From contig JANWJM010000114.1 of NCBI GenBank assembly GCA_025449475.1, positions 1 to 19,260 of the forward strand: DNA of 19,260 nucleotides. Direction: 5' to 3'. Positions within the stretch are counted from its first letter, which is position 1; each line of letters begins with the position of its first letter. Of the stretch, positions 7,139-14,749 are shown one piece after another. The notes beneath the pieces were generated by a model. It worked only from the letters and a program-made list of their open reading frames with translations, made no database searches and had not been told where the DNA came from. Position numbers and translations under genes: made by a program. This DNA is from Thermoactinomycetaceae bacterium. GTDB lineage: Bacteria > Bacillota > Bacilli > Thermoactinomycetales > Thermoactinomycetaceae.

Positions 7139-8683
7139 TTACAATTTCTCCGAGATCACTTTGGCTTGCATAAACAAAAGCAAGTACTCACGCCCACCTG
7201 CTTTGGCATTGGTTCCTGACATATTGAAGCCCCCAAAAGGATGGACACCAACTAATGCACCAGTACATTTACGATTAAAATAGAGATTGCCAACATAGAA
7301 CTCATCGCGTGCCCGCTCCAAATTGAAACGATCACGACTAATGACAGACCCCGTTAATCCATATTCCGTATTGTTGGCGATTTCTAGTGCATGTTCGAAA
7401 TGATTTGCTGGAATAAAAGCGAGTACAGGACCAAAAATCTCTTCTTGGGCAATGCGAGCATCTGGTTTCACATCGGCAAAAATGGTTGGTTCAATAAAAT
7501 AACCGTTGCCATTTGCTTTTCCGCCACCGATCATCAAACGTCCTTCTCTTTTTCCCACTTCGATATAATCCAAGATACGCTGGTAAGCCTGATCATCGAT
7601 CACGGGTCCCATATCCACATTGATATTTTTTGCTTCTCCTACAACCAGTTCTTTTGTCCGAATAACGACCTTCTCCAACACTTTGTCATAAACCGCTTGA
7701 TGAACAATGGCTCGCGAACAAGCTGAACACTTCTGCCCTGAAAATCCAAATGCTGAAACCACAATTTCATTAGCAGCGAGATCAAGATCGGCATTCTCAT
7801 CCACGATAATCGAATCTTTTCCGCCCATTTCTGCAATGACCCGTTTAATCCATTTTTGCCCGGGAACCGTTTTCGCTGCCAGTTCATTAATGCGCAAACC
7901 CACCTCACGCGAACCGGTAAAAGAGATAAAGCGAGTGAGCCGATGTTTAACCAGATATTCGCCAATCACAGAACCCGAGCCTGGAATAAAATTGACGACA
8001 CCATCCGGCAAGCCGGCTTCCATCAATATTTCCATAAACTTGGCAGCAATCACATTGGTGGTACTGGCTGGTTTGAGACAAACGGTATTTCCGCAAACAA
8101 TAGCCGCAGTGGTCATTCCTACTAGAATCGCCAATGGAAAATTCCATGGCGGAATGATGACCCCAACCCCAAGTGGTATATAGATTTGTTGATTCTCTTC
8201 TCCGGGGATTGAAACAAGCGGTTGTTTTTCACTATAGCTCATCATGACCCGTGCATAAAACTCCATAAAATCAATTGCTTCTGCTGTATCAGCATCAGCC
8301 TCTGGCCACGTCTTTCCAGCTTCCAATACCATCCATGCTGAAAACTCATGCTTTTTCCTTCTTAAAATTGCAGCTGCTCGAAGTAAGATCCGCGCTCTCG
8401 CCTCCGGAGATACATTCTTCCATGTTTCAAAAGTGGTAGCTGCTGTTTGCATCGCCTTTTCGGCTAATTCAAGATCGGCTTGATAAATGGTTCCAATCAC
8501 TTCGGTGATATTTGATGGATTGATGGACGCAATCTTCTCCTCTGTTTTCATCTGCTGTCCACCAATAATTAAACAGTATTCTTTTCCAAGCTCTGATTTG
8601 ACTTTGTTAAGCGCATGCTCAAACGCTTTTCGATGGTCTTCATTTGAAAAATCGGTCAATGGCTCGTTACGAAACGGAATCAT
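7139..8683 (-). CDS. rocA: 1-pyrroline-5-carboxylate dehydrogenase (L-glutamate gamma-semialdehyde dehydrogenase)
   Basis: NAD-dependent aldehyde dehydrogenase of 514 aa that oxidises pyrroline-5-carboxylate/glutamate semialdehyde to glutamate, the last step of proline and arginine degradation. Length and N-terminus (IPFRNEPLTDFSNE) match the Bacillus RocA/PutC type. The catalytic base Glu285 in AEMGGKD and nucleophile Cys319 in GQKCSACSR are intact, as are PPWNFP (179-183) and the NAD loop FTGSREVG near 255-262. The ATG has GAAAGGAGG upstream. It stands alone, with no proline dehydrogenase or rocD-type neighbour. Its ribosome binding site lies inside a 14-bp inverted repeat, suggesting translational control. 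I see no sigma-54 promoter, unlike B. subtilis rocABC. Confidence 0.92.
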   Translation of the reverse strand: MIPFRNEPLTDFSNEDHRKAFEHALNKVKSELGKEYCLIIGGQQMKTEEKIASINPSNITEVIGTIYQADLELAEKAMQTAATTFETWKNVSPEARARILLRAAAILRRKKHEFSAWMVLEAGKTWPEADADTAEAIDFMEFYARVMMSYSEKQPLVSIPGEENQQIYIPLGVGVIIPPWNFPLAILVGMTTAAIVCGNTVCLKPASTTNVIAAKFMEILMEAGLPDGVVNFIPGSGSVIGEYLVKHRLTRFISFTGSREVGLRINELAAKTVPGQKWIKRVIAEMGGKDSIIVDENADLDLAANEIVVSAFGFSGQKCSACSRAIVHQAVYDKVLEKVVIRTKELVVGEAKNINVDMGPVIDDQAYQRILDYIEVGKREGRLMIGGGKANGNGYFIEPTIFADVKPDARIAQEEIFGPVLAFIPANHFEHALEIANNTEYGLTGSVISRDRFNLERARDEFYVGNLYFNRKCTGALVGVHPFGGFNMSGTNAKAGGREYLLLFMQAKVISEKL

Positions 8684-8689
8684 GGTAAA

Positions 8690-8771
8690 AGCCTCCTTTC
8701 TTTCACTTAATACTTAGTCTATCTAAAGAAGATCTTGCTCATTCAGCAAGACACAAAAAAGAAAGGAGGCT
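8690..8771 (-). promoter_or_regulatory. rocA leader: inverted repeat that can sequester the ribosome binding site
   Basis: In the minus-strand transcript the 5' arm AGCCTCCTTTCTTT (8771-8758) is exactly complementary to AAAGAAAGGAGGCT (8703-8690), which contains the rocA ribosome binding site, six bases before the ATG. An inner 7-bp hairpin, TCTTGCT (8751-8745) with AGCAAGA (8739-8733), lies between them. A predicted start near 8771 would put the anti-ribosome-binding-site arm at the very 5' end. Confidence 0.55.
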
Positions 8772-8777
8772 CGAATG

Positions 8778-8805
8778 ATTAGTATAAAGAGGTGTGATGT
8801 GTCAA
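8778..8805 (-). promoter_or_regulatory. Candidate sigma-A promoter of rocA
   Basis: The minus strand has a perfect -35 TTGACA (8805-8800), a 16-bp spacer and ACTAAT (8783-8778, 4 of 6 matches). The expected start is near 8771. The -10 is imperfect, so this is tentative. Confidence 0.4.
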
Positions 8806-8849
8806 TCCATGAAGCAAAAAAGAAAATCGTTTTTTTCAACCTTTTGTTA

Positions 8850-8855
8850 TATAAT
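8850..8855 (+). promoter_or_regulatory. Candidate -10 box of alaR-alaT
   Basis: TATAAT, 40 bp before the alaR ATG. The -35 region (TCGTTT at 17 bp) is poor, preceded by a T-run. Confidence 0.4.
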
Positions 8856-8894
8856 ACATACATTATTCTATATCACTTAAGGAGTTTGGATCAC

Positions 8895-9395
8895 ATGTCT
8901 GATCAAGAACAGCTTCGCCATGAAATCTTGTCCATCCTGAAAGAGAATGCGCGAATCGATATCAAACAATTGGCAGATATGGTAGGAGCAACACAAACCG
9001 AAGTGGAACAGATGATCAAGGAACTAGAAAAAGAAAAAGTGATACTGCGGTTTGGTACAACCATCAACTGGCAAAAAATTGGTAAACCCAAGGTGTATGC
9101 GTTGATCGATGTGAAAATTACTCCACAGCGCGGACATGGATTTGATGCTCTCGCCAAAAGAATCTATCGTTTTTCTGAGGTGCATAGCCTTTATCTGATG
9201 TCTGGAGCGTATGATCTATCGGTATTGCTAGAAGTTGACTCAATGGAAGCGGCTGGTCGTTTTGTCGCTGAAAAATTAGCCCCTCTTGAGTCAGTGGTAA
9301 GTACTACCACGCACTTTGTGCTGAAAAAGTATAAAGAAAATGGTGTTATCTTTGATGACCCAGAAAATGACCAACGGTTGGTGATTAGTCCATGA
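8895..9395 (+). CDS. alaR: Lrp/AsnC-family transcriptional regulator
   Basis: DNA-binding regulator of 166 aa. An N-terminal winged helix-turn-helix (about residues 8-55, with IDIKQLADMVGATQTEVEQMIKEL) is followed by a RAM-type ligand-binding domain (about 70-150, YALIDVKITP...). I choose the ATG at 8895 because AAGGAG precedes it and a TATAAT box lies 40 bp upstream. An in-frame ATG at 8775 also has an ideal GGAGG, but the extra 40 residues look non-conserved. The stop overlaps the aminotransferase start as ATGA, the same pairing as B. subtilis alaR-alaT (yugG-yugH), which supports control of alanine synthesis. The symbol rests on that synteny. Confidence 0.85.
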   Translation: MSDQEQLRHEILSILKENARIDIKQLADMVGATQTEVEQMIKELEKEKVILRFGTTINWQKIGKPKVYALIDVKITPQRGHGFDALAKRIYRFSEVHSLYLMSGAYDLSVLLEVDSMEAAGRFVAEKLAPLESVVSTTTHFVLKKYKENGVIFDDPENDQRLVISP

Positions 9396-10600
9396 AATTA
9401 GAAGAAAAACTCTCTCCAATAGTTCGGCAAATCCCCTCATCTGGAATCCGGCAATTTTTTGACCTTGTCAATCAAAAAGAGAATGCGATTTCACTTGGTG
9501 TAGGAGAACCCGATTTTGTCACTCCATGGCATGTCCGAGAAGCTTGTATCGATGCGCTTGATAAAGGAATGACTACCTATACTTCGAACCAAGGCATGCC
9601 CGAATTAACACAAGCGATCTCTGCATACTTACAAGAACGCTTCTCCATCCAATATGACGCACGTTCGGAAATTTTGGTTACATTTGGGGCCAGTGAAGCA
9701 ATTGACCTCGCTCTGCGAACAATTGTCTCTACGGGAGAAGAAGTTTTAGTTCCAGAGCCTTGCTATGTATCCTACACTCCTTGTGTTCAATTGGCTCGTG
9801 GTACACCCATCTCGGTTCCTACTTCCGCCAAATATGGGTTTAAATTACGAGTAGAGGAACTCGAAAAAGTTGTCACACCCAAAACAAAAGCCTTGATCCT
9901 CTGTTATCCCAATAATCCCACCGGAGCAATCATGACACGAAAAGACCTTACTCCCATTGTCGACTTTGTCAAAAAACATGATTTGCTCGTCATCTCGGAT
10001 GAAATCTATGCAGAATTAACGTATGGTGGACGGAATCATGTCTCCATCGCTTCTTTTAAAGGGATGAAAGAGCGTGTTATTATTATCAACGGCTTCTCCA
10101 AAGCATTTGCTATGACAGGATGGCGGATCGGCTATGCAGCAGCCCCCGAAACCTTGCTGCAGGGAATGCTAAAAATTCATCAATATACCGCTCTCTGCGC
10201 ACCCATTACCAGTCAAGTGGCTGCTTTGGAGGCATTGAAAAATGGATTACATGAGTGTCGTTCTATGGTTTCCCAATATGATCGCCGGAGGCGTCTGGTT
10301 GTCAAAGCGTTCCAGGACATGGGATTGACTTGTTATGATCCACAAGGAGCCTTTTATGTATTCCCCTCCATCACTTCTACAGGCATGGATGCACAGACAT
10401 TTGCAAAAGAACTCATCGAGGAAGAAGAAGTAGCCGTTGTCCCAGGAGATGTATTTGGTCCCAGTGGGGAAGGACATATTCGCTGTTCATATGCCACCTC
10501 GATCGAACGATTGGGTGAAGCACTGCAACGGATTGAACGATTTGTGAAAAGAAAAAGAGCCAAACTTCCGTACCCCAAAACATCCATCTCCTCACTATAG
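9392..10600 (+). CDS. alaT: PLP-dependent aminotransferase, probable alanine transaminase
   Basis: Fold-type I (class I/II) aminotransferase of 402 aa. The pyridoxal phosphate is expected on Lys237 in NGFSKAFAMTGWRIGY, with Asn in PNNPTG (173-178), Asp203 in SDEIY and Arg245 contacting the cofactor. The N-terminal GVGEPDF (36-42) is the usual substrate-binding entry. Coupled to the upstream Lrp-type regulator by an ATGA overlap. In B. subtilis the equivalent pair is alaR-alaT, whose enzyme makes alanine from pyruvate and glutamate; substrate cannot be proved from sequence, and an aspartate or aromatic aminotransferase is the main alternative. A hairpin follows immediately. Confidence 0.88.
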   Translation: MKLEEKLSPIVRQIPSSGIRQFFDLVNQKENAISLGVGEPDFVTPWHVREACIDALDKGMTTYTSNQGMPELTQAISAYLQERFSIQYDARSEILVTFGASEAIDLALRTIVSTGEEVLVPEPCYVSYTPCVQLARGTPISVPTSAKYGFKLRVEELEKVVTPKTKALILCYPNNPTGAIMTRKDLTPIVDFVKKHDLLVISDEIYAELTYGGRNHVSIASFKGMKERVIIINGFSKAFAMTGWRIGYAAAPETLLQGMLKIHQYTALCAPITSQVAALEALKNGLHECRSMVSQYDRRRRLVVKAFQDMGLTCYDPQGAFYVFPSITSTGMDAQTFAKELIEEEEVAVVPGDVFGPSGEGHIRCSYATSIERLGEALQRIERFVKRKRAKLPYPKTSISSL

Positions 10601-10602
10601 AT

Positions 10603-10632
10603 AGAACCAGCTTGGACTGGTTCTTATTAATT
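10603..10632 (+). terminator. Terminator of alaR-alaT
   Basis: Arms AGAACCAG and CTGGTTCT enclose CTTGGA, followed by TATTAATTT. The stem is good, the T-run is weak. It begins three bases after the stop. Confidence 0.65.
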
Positions 10633-10802
10633 TGGCAAAATATCTGTTCAAGCTGACAAAACAGAAAAAGACCTGCCAATCCTAAGACTGGCAAAGCCTT
10701 TTTCCCAAGGTTGTGGGTCACTCCAACAATAATTGTAAAATATTTCTATAAATGGGTCAAGTTTTAATCGCAGCTCCGTCAACTCAACCACAGAAACAAA
10801 CA
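10633..10802. other. Gene-free stretch between alaT and the rib promoter
   Basis: About 170 bp with no supported gene. It contains a weak hairpin around CTGCCAATCC and TGGCAAAGCC followed by TTTTT (near 10674-10703), which may be a second, poor terminator. Nothing else is recognised. Confidence 0.5.
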
Positions 10803-10831
10803 TAGACTTTCTTTTTTAATTCAGTTATACT
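10803..10831 (+). promoter_or_regulatory. Candidate sigma-A promoter of the riboflavin operon
   Basis: TAGACT (10803-10808), a 17-bp spacer and TATACT (10826-10831). The predicted start near 10838 places the FMN riboswitch about 20 nt into the transcript. Confidence 0.6.
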
Positions 10832-10857
10832 GGATTTGTAACAATCACAAACTTTAC

Positions 10858-10984
10858 ATCCTTCGGGGCAGGGTGAAAATCCCGACCGGCGGTGATGGCG
10901 AACGCCTCAGTCCGTGACCCGCATGTTGCGGTGGATTCGGTGCAAATCCGAAACCGACAGTTAAAGTCTGGATGGGAGAAGGAT
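10858..10984 (+). promoter_or_regulatory. FMN riboswitch (RFN element)
   Basis: All conserved RFN blocks are present in order: CTTCGGGGCAGGGTGAAA, CCCGACCGGCGGTGA, GCCTCAGTCCGTGACCC, GGATTCGGTGCAAATCCGAA, ACCGACAGTTAAAGTC and GGATGGGAGAAGGATG. This aptamer binds flavin mononucleotide and switches off riboflavin synthesis genes. It lies upstream of ribD, with a terminator in the leader between them. Confidence 0.98.
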
Positions 10985-11086
10985 GAACGAATAAACAGCG
11001 AAAAGCCCTATTTTCTGTATTTTTAGGGTGTTTCTTCAGTTTTGTCTTTTTTTGCTGTTTGTTTATCCGACCGCGTGAAAATCGCT

Positions 11087-11126
11087 AAATCCCGCCCCAT
11101 CGCAATAAAGAGGGTGGGATTTTTTA
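11087..11126 (+). terminator. Leader terminator of the riboflavin operon
   Basis: Arms AAATCCCGCCC (11087-11097) and GGGTGGGATTT (11112-11122, one G-U pair) followed by a T-rich run. It lies about 100 nt past the aptamer and 114 bp before ribD. A weaker hairpin (CCCTA/TAGGG with a T-run) lies nearer the aptamer at about 11005-11053. Either could be the riboswitch expression platform; the distal one is much the stronger. Confidence 0.7.
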
Positions 11127-11239
11127 TTTCCAGATACATTCTAACGACGCGTATATCATGCTTCCACCCCATTAGCAGGTTCACTGCTTCCCGAAAAGGA
11201 ATGGTAAGAATCTTTCAAACGAATCATGGAGGTCAGCCG

Positions 11240-12325
11240 ATGAAGTCGCATGAAGCGTGGATGCAACAAGCCCTCAATTTAGCCCGCTCAACCACGGGAC
11301 AAACAGCTCCGAATCCGATGGTTGGCGCGGTGGTCGTAAAGGATGGTTGTTTAGTTGGAATGGGCGCACATCTTAAAGCGGGTACACCCCATGCCGAGGT
11401 TCATGCACTTGAAATGGCTGGTGAGAATGCAGCAGGTTCGACGCTTTATAGCACACTTGAACCTTGCAATCATGCGGGAAAAACTCCTCCCTGTACAGAA
11501 AAAATCATTTCTTCCGGTGTCAAGCGAGTTGTCATTGGTTGTCAGGATCCCGATTCACGTGTAGCCGGAAAAGGAATCCAACGTTTAAAAGAAGCGGGGA
11601 TCGAAGTGATCGTGGGGATATTAGAGAAAGAATGTAAGCAGATCAATGAGGCCTACTTCCATCACCGCCAAACAGGATTTCCCTTTATTACGCTAAAAAC
11701 AGCTACCACACTCGATGGACGAATCGCAACCGCTTCCGGACATAGTAAATGGATCACCAATTCGTTATCGAGAGAAAGGGTTCACCAACTTCGTCACCAA
11801 CATCAAGCCCTCTTGGTCGGAATCGGAACCGTGTTAGCAGATGATCCTCAATTGACCACTCGTCTCCCACAGGGCGGTCGCAATCCATTGCGAGTAATTG
11901 TGGATAGTCGCCTCCGTACCCCTGCGGATGCCCAAATCACGGATGTATCAAAAGCGGACACCCTGATTTTTACGACAGAAAAACGTGACCAACATAAAGA
12001 AGCCCAATTGCTTTCCAAAGGGGTTCAGGTGATGATTGCAGGAGCAGGTCCCAGGGTAGATTGGGAATTTGTCTTTCGGACATTGGGGGATCGAGGTGTG
12101 ATTTCGGTATTGGTAGAAGGAGGAAGCGAAATCAATGCTTCACTATTGGAAGGAAATTGGATCCACAAAGTGATCGCCTTCCTCTCTCCAAAATTACTGG
12201 GGGGTTCCTCCAGCCTTCATTCAATCGGCGGCAAAAATCCACAGAAGGTTTCCGAAGCAAAAAAACTCAAAGATATCACCCTTGAGCGATACGGTGAAGA
12301 TCTTTGTGTGATCGGTTATTTGTAA
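11240..12325 (+). CDS. ribD: Bifunctional riboflavin biosynthesis deaminase/reductase
   Basis: Protein of 361 aa catalysing the second and third steps of the pathway: deamination of the pyrimidine from GTP cyclohydrolase II, then NADPH-dependent reduction of the ribosyl side chain. The N-terminal cytidine-deaminase-like domain has HAE (His51-Glu53) and the zinc cysteines Cys76 (LEPCNH) and Cys85 (PPCTE). The C-terminal reductase domain starts near 150 with LKTATTLDGRIAT and ends with VEGGSEINASLL and FLSPKLLGG. I place the start at 11240, with GGAGGTC upstream; an open frame extends back to 11042 but crosses the leader terminator and has no such site. First gene of ribD-ribE-ribBA-ribH. Confidence 0.97.
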   Translation: MKSHEAWMQQALNLARSTTGQTAPNPMVGAVVVKDGCLVGMGAHLKAGTPHAEVHALEMAGENAAGSTLYSTLEPCNHAGKTPPCTEKIISSGVKRVVIGCQDPDSRVAGKGIQRLKEAGIEVIVGILEKECKQINEAYFHHRQTGFPFITLKTATTLDGRIATASGHSKWITNSLSRERVHQLRHQHQALLVGIGTVLADDPQLTTRLPQGGRNPLRVIVDSRLRTPADAQITDVSKADTLIFTTEKRDQHKEAQLLSKGVQVMIAGAGPRVDWEFVFRTLGDRGVISVLVEGGSEINASLLEGNWIHKVIAFLSPKLLGGSSSLHSIGGKNPQKVSEAKKLKDITLERYGEDLCVIGYL

Positions 12326-12349
12326 ACACAAAAGGAGGTCCTTGATACG

Positions 12350-12985
12350 ATGTTTACCGGGCTCATCGAAGAAGTAGGTACTGTTGAGCGTTACAGCACC
12401 AATGGTCAAACCATGGAGTTAACCATTCGCTGCGAAAAAGTTCGCTCAGGTACAAAAATTGGAGATAGCATCGCGATTAATGGTGTTTGCCTAACAGTTA
12501 CAAAAATAGAAGATAAGTTTCTCACATTTGATGTCATGCCACAAACCTTCCAACAAACCAATCTTCGTTATTTACGTCCATCTTCCCCTGTCAATTTGGA
12601 GCGTGCCATGGCAGCCAATGGACGTTTTGGCGGACATTTTGTTCAAGGTCATGTTGACGGAATGGGAATACTCCGAGAAAAACAACCACAAGAAAATGCT
12701 GTTCTTTTTGGATTTGAGGTTCCTGAGGAATTAACCGTCTGGATGATCCGTCAAGGATCGATCGCAATTAATGGGATCAGTTTGACTTTAACTGATGTTC
12801 AAAACGACTTTTGTTGCGTTTCATTAATTCCACATACCTTGGAAAAAACGCAGCTTAAAGATGTTCAAATTGGAGAGAGAGTTAATATCGAATGTGATTT
12901 GGTTGGAAAATATATCGCAAAATGGGCGCAACAACCGCCAGCGATATCGATTGATAAATGGAAACAAGTGGGTTTTTCTCAATAA
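12350..12985 (+). CDS. ribE: Riboflavin synthase alpha subunit
   Basis: Protein of 211 aa that dismutates two 6,7-dimethyl-8-ribityllumazine molecules into riboflavin. Two lumazine-binding repeats are visible: the first from MFTGLIEEVGTVE to about 95, the second from GGHFVQGHVDG, with the matching SIAINGVCLTV and SIAINGISLTL segments showing the internal duplication. AAAGGAGGTC lies upstream, 24 bp after the ribD stop. Length is normal (about 200-215). Named ribE by B. subtilis usage (ribC in E. coli). Confidence 0.97.
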   Translation: MFTGLIEEVGTVERYSTNGQTMELTIRCEKVRSGTKIGDSIAINGVCLTVTKIEDKFLTFDVMPQTFQQTNLRYLRPSSPVNLERAMAANGRFGGHFVQGHVDGMGILREKQPQENAVLFGFEVPEELTVWMIRQGSIAINGISLTLTDVQNDFCCVSLIPHTLEKTQLKDVQIGERVNIECDLVGKYIAKWAQQPPAISIDKWKQVGFSQ

Positions 12986-12996
12986 GGAGGGTAAAA

Positions 12997-14190
12997 ATGT
13001 TTCATTCCATTGAAGAGGCACTGAAAGACCTAAAAGCAGGAAAAATGATTATTGTGACAGATGATGAAGACCGAGAAAATGAAGGTGATTTGGTGGCACT
13101 GGCTGAAAAAGCCACACCCGATGTGATCAATTTTATGATAAAACATGGACGTGGTCTTGTCTGCGTCCCATTAACCAAAGAGCGTGCTGAGGAACTTGAT
13201 CTGCCCATGATGGTTCATCGAAATACCGATTATCATGGAACTGCATTTACGGTTTCGGTAGATTCCATTCATGCTACAACCGGGATCTCAGCGTTTGAAC
13301 GAGCAAAAACCGTCCAAACATTGATTCATCCCGAGAGCAAACCGCAACATTTTCGTCGTCCGGGGCATATTTTCCCTCTCATCGCCAAAGAGGGAGGTGT
13401 ATTACAACGAGCTGGTCATACAGAAGCGAGTGTTGATTTGGCCCGTTTATGTGGAGCCTATCCAGCTGCAGTCATCTGTGAAGTGATTAAAGAGGATGGG
13501 ACGATGGCACGCGTGCCAGATCTGCAGATCTTCGCCAAAAAACATCAACTAAAAATGATCACCATTCAAGACTTGATCCACTATCGCAATCAGAAAGAGC
13601 GCCTGATCAACCGCGAAGTCTCCGTTCAACTCCCAACCAAATATGGGCAATTTCAAATGATCGGCTATACCAACCAAGTCGACAGCAAAGAACATGTCGC
13701 CTTGGTTAAAGGAAACATCGATCCCAATCAGCCCATTATGGTACGTGTTCATTCCGAATGCTTAACAGGAGACGTTTTTGGCTCCGAGCGCTGTGACTGT
13801 GGTCCGCAACTCAATGCTGCACTGAAGCGGATAGGACAAGAAGAAGCCGGTGTGTTACTCTATATGCGTCAAGAGGGACGAGGCATTGGACTGGTAAACA
13901 AACTGAAAGCGTACAAACTACAAGAAAAAGGCTTTGATACAGTAGAAGCTAATCACAAACTCGGATTTCAAGATGATCTGCGCGAATATGGAATCGGGGC
14001 GCAAATCTTACAGGATCTTGGCATTCGGAAATTGCGACTGTTAACCAATAATCCACGTAAAATTACTGGGCTGAAAGGGTATGGTCTCGAAGTGGTTGAA
14101 GTCCTTCCACTTGAGTTGCCCGCCAACCGCAACAATATACGTTACTTAAAAACAAAAAAAGAGAAACTAGGGCATCTCCTACATCTGTAA
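12997..14190 (+). CDS. ribBA: Bifunctional DHBP synthase / GTP cyclohydrolase II
   Basis: Fusion of 397 aa supplying both branches of riboflavin synthesis. The N-terminal half (1-200) is 3,4-dihydroxy-2-butanone-4-phosphate synthase, with the acidic metal-binding DDEDRENEGDL (22-32) and RAGHTEASVDL (138-148). The C-terminal half is GTP cyclohydrolase II, with zinc ligands Cys255, Cys266 and Cys268 in SECLTGDVFGSERCDCGPQL and the GTP-binding RQEGRGIGL (291-299). The ATG at 12997 follows AAGGAGGG; an upstream in-frame ATG at 12958 lies inside ribE and is not preferred. Starts 11 bp after ribE. Confidence 0.97.
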   Translation: MFHSIEEALKDLKAGKMIIVTDDEDRENEGDLVALAEKATPDVINFMIKHGRGLVCVPLTKERAEELDLPMMVHRNTDYHGTAFTVSVDSIHATTGISAFERAKTVQTLIHPESKPQHFRRPGHIFPLIAKEGGVLQRAGHTEASVDLARLCGAYPAAVICEVIKEDGTMARVPDLQIFAKKHQLKMITIQDLIHYRNQKERLINREVSVQLPTKYGQFQMIGYTNQVDSKEHVALVKGNIDPNQPIMVRVHSECLTGDVFGSERCDCGPQLNAALKRIGQEEAGVLLYMRQEGRGIGLVNKLKAYKLQEKGFDTVEANHKLGFQDDLREYGIGAQILQDLGIRKLRLLTNNPRKITGLKGYGLEVVEVLPLELPANRNNIRYLKTKKEKLGHLLHL

Positions 14191-14210
14191 AAAGAGAGGA
14201 AGGAATAAAG

Positions 14211-14690
14211 ATGGGAAAGAGCTATGAAGGAACACTATCCGCAAATGGACTCACATTTGCCATTGTGGCTAGTCGTTTTAACGACTTTATCACAGAAAAA
14301 CTGGTAGAAGGCGCAAACGATGCGCTGCGTCGTCATGGTGCTGAAGATAAAGATATCGATATTGCTTGGGTACCAGGAGCATATGAGATACCTTTAATTG
14401 CGGATCAACTTGCCGCTTCTGGTAGATATGATGCCATTATCACACTGGGAGCAGTTATTCGAGGAGCCACCAGCCACTATGAATATGTCTGCAACGAAGT
14501 GGCGAAAGGCGTTTCAACCGCCAGTCTTCGCAACCGACTTCCGATAATTTTTGGGGTACTTACCGTCGATACGATTGAACAAGCAATCGAGCGAGCAGGA
14601 ACCAAAGCCGGCAATAAAGGCTGGGACGCAGCTGTCAGTGCCATCGAAATGGCCAATCTGCAAAAACAAATTCAAAGCGAAAGTAGTTAA
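14211..14690 (+). CDS. ribH: 6,7-dimethyl-8-ribityllumazine synthase
   Basis: Protein of 159 aa that condenses the two branch products into lumazine, the substrate of RibE, normally as a 60-mer capsid. Recognisable segments are IVASRFNDFITEKLVEGA (about 18-35), WVPGAYEIP (53-61), LGAVIRGATSHYEYVCNEVAKG with the conserved His, and FGVLTVDTIEQAIERAG followed by NKGWDAA. AGAGAGGAAGG precedes the ATG, 20 bp after ribBA. Last gene of the operon, ending in a terminator. No ribT is present. Confidence 0.97.
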   Translation: MGKSYEGTLSANGLTFAIVASRFNDFITEKLVEGANDALRRHGAEDKDIDIAWVPGAYEIPLIADQLAASGRYDAIITLGAVIRGATSHYEYVCNEVAKGVSTASLRNRLPIIFGVLTVDTIEQAIERAGTKAGNKGWDAAVSAIEMANLQKQIQSESS

Positions 14691-14695
14691 CCAAA

Positions 14696-14728
14696 ACCCA
14701 TGTGGATCACCCACATGGGTGTACTCTT
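14696..14728. terminator. Bidirectional terminator between ribH and spo0M
   Basis: Perfect 10-bp arms ACCCATGTGG (14696-14705) and CCACATGGGT (14711-14720) with a five-base loop between convergent genes. The T-runs are modest on both strands (TCTTCTT on plus, TTTT on minus). Confidence 0.75.
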
Positions 14729-14749
14729 CTTATCTAGACAGTATTCTTC

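Noticed and set aside
11042..11239. Extended N-terminus of RibD
   Set aside because: It crosses the leader terminator, lacks a ribosome binding site and is not part of the RibD fold; 11240 has GGAGGTC.
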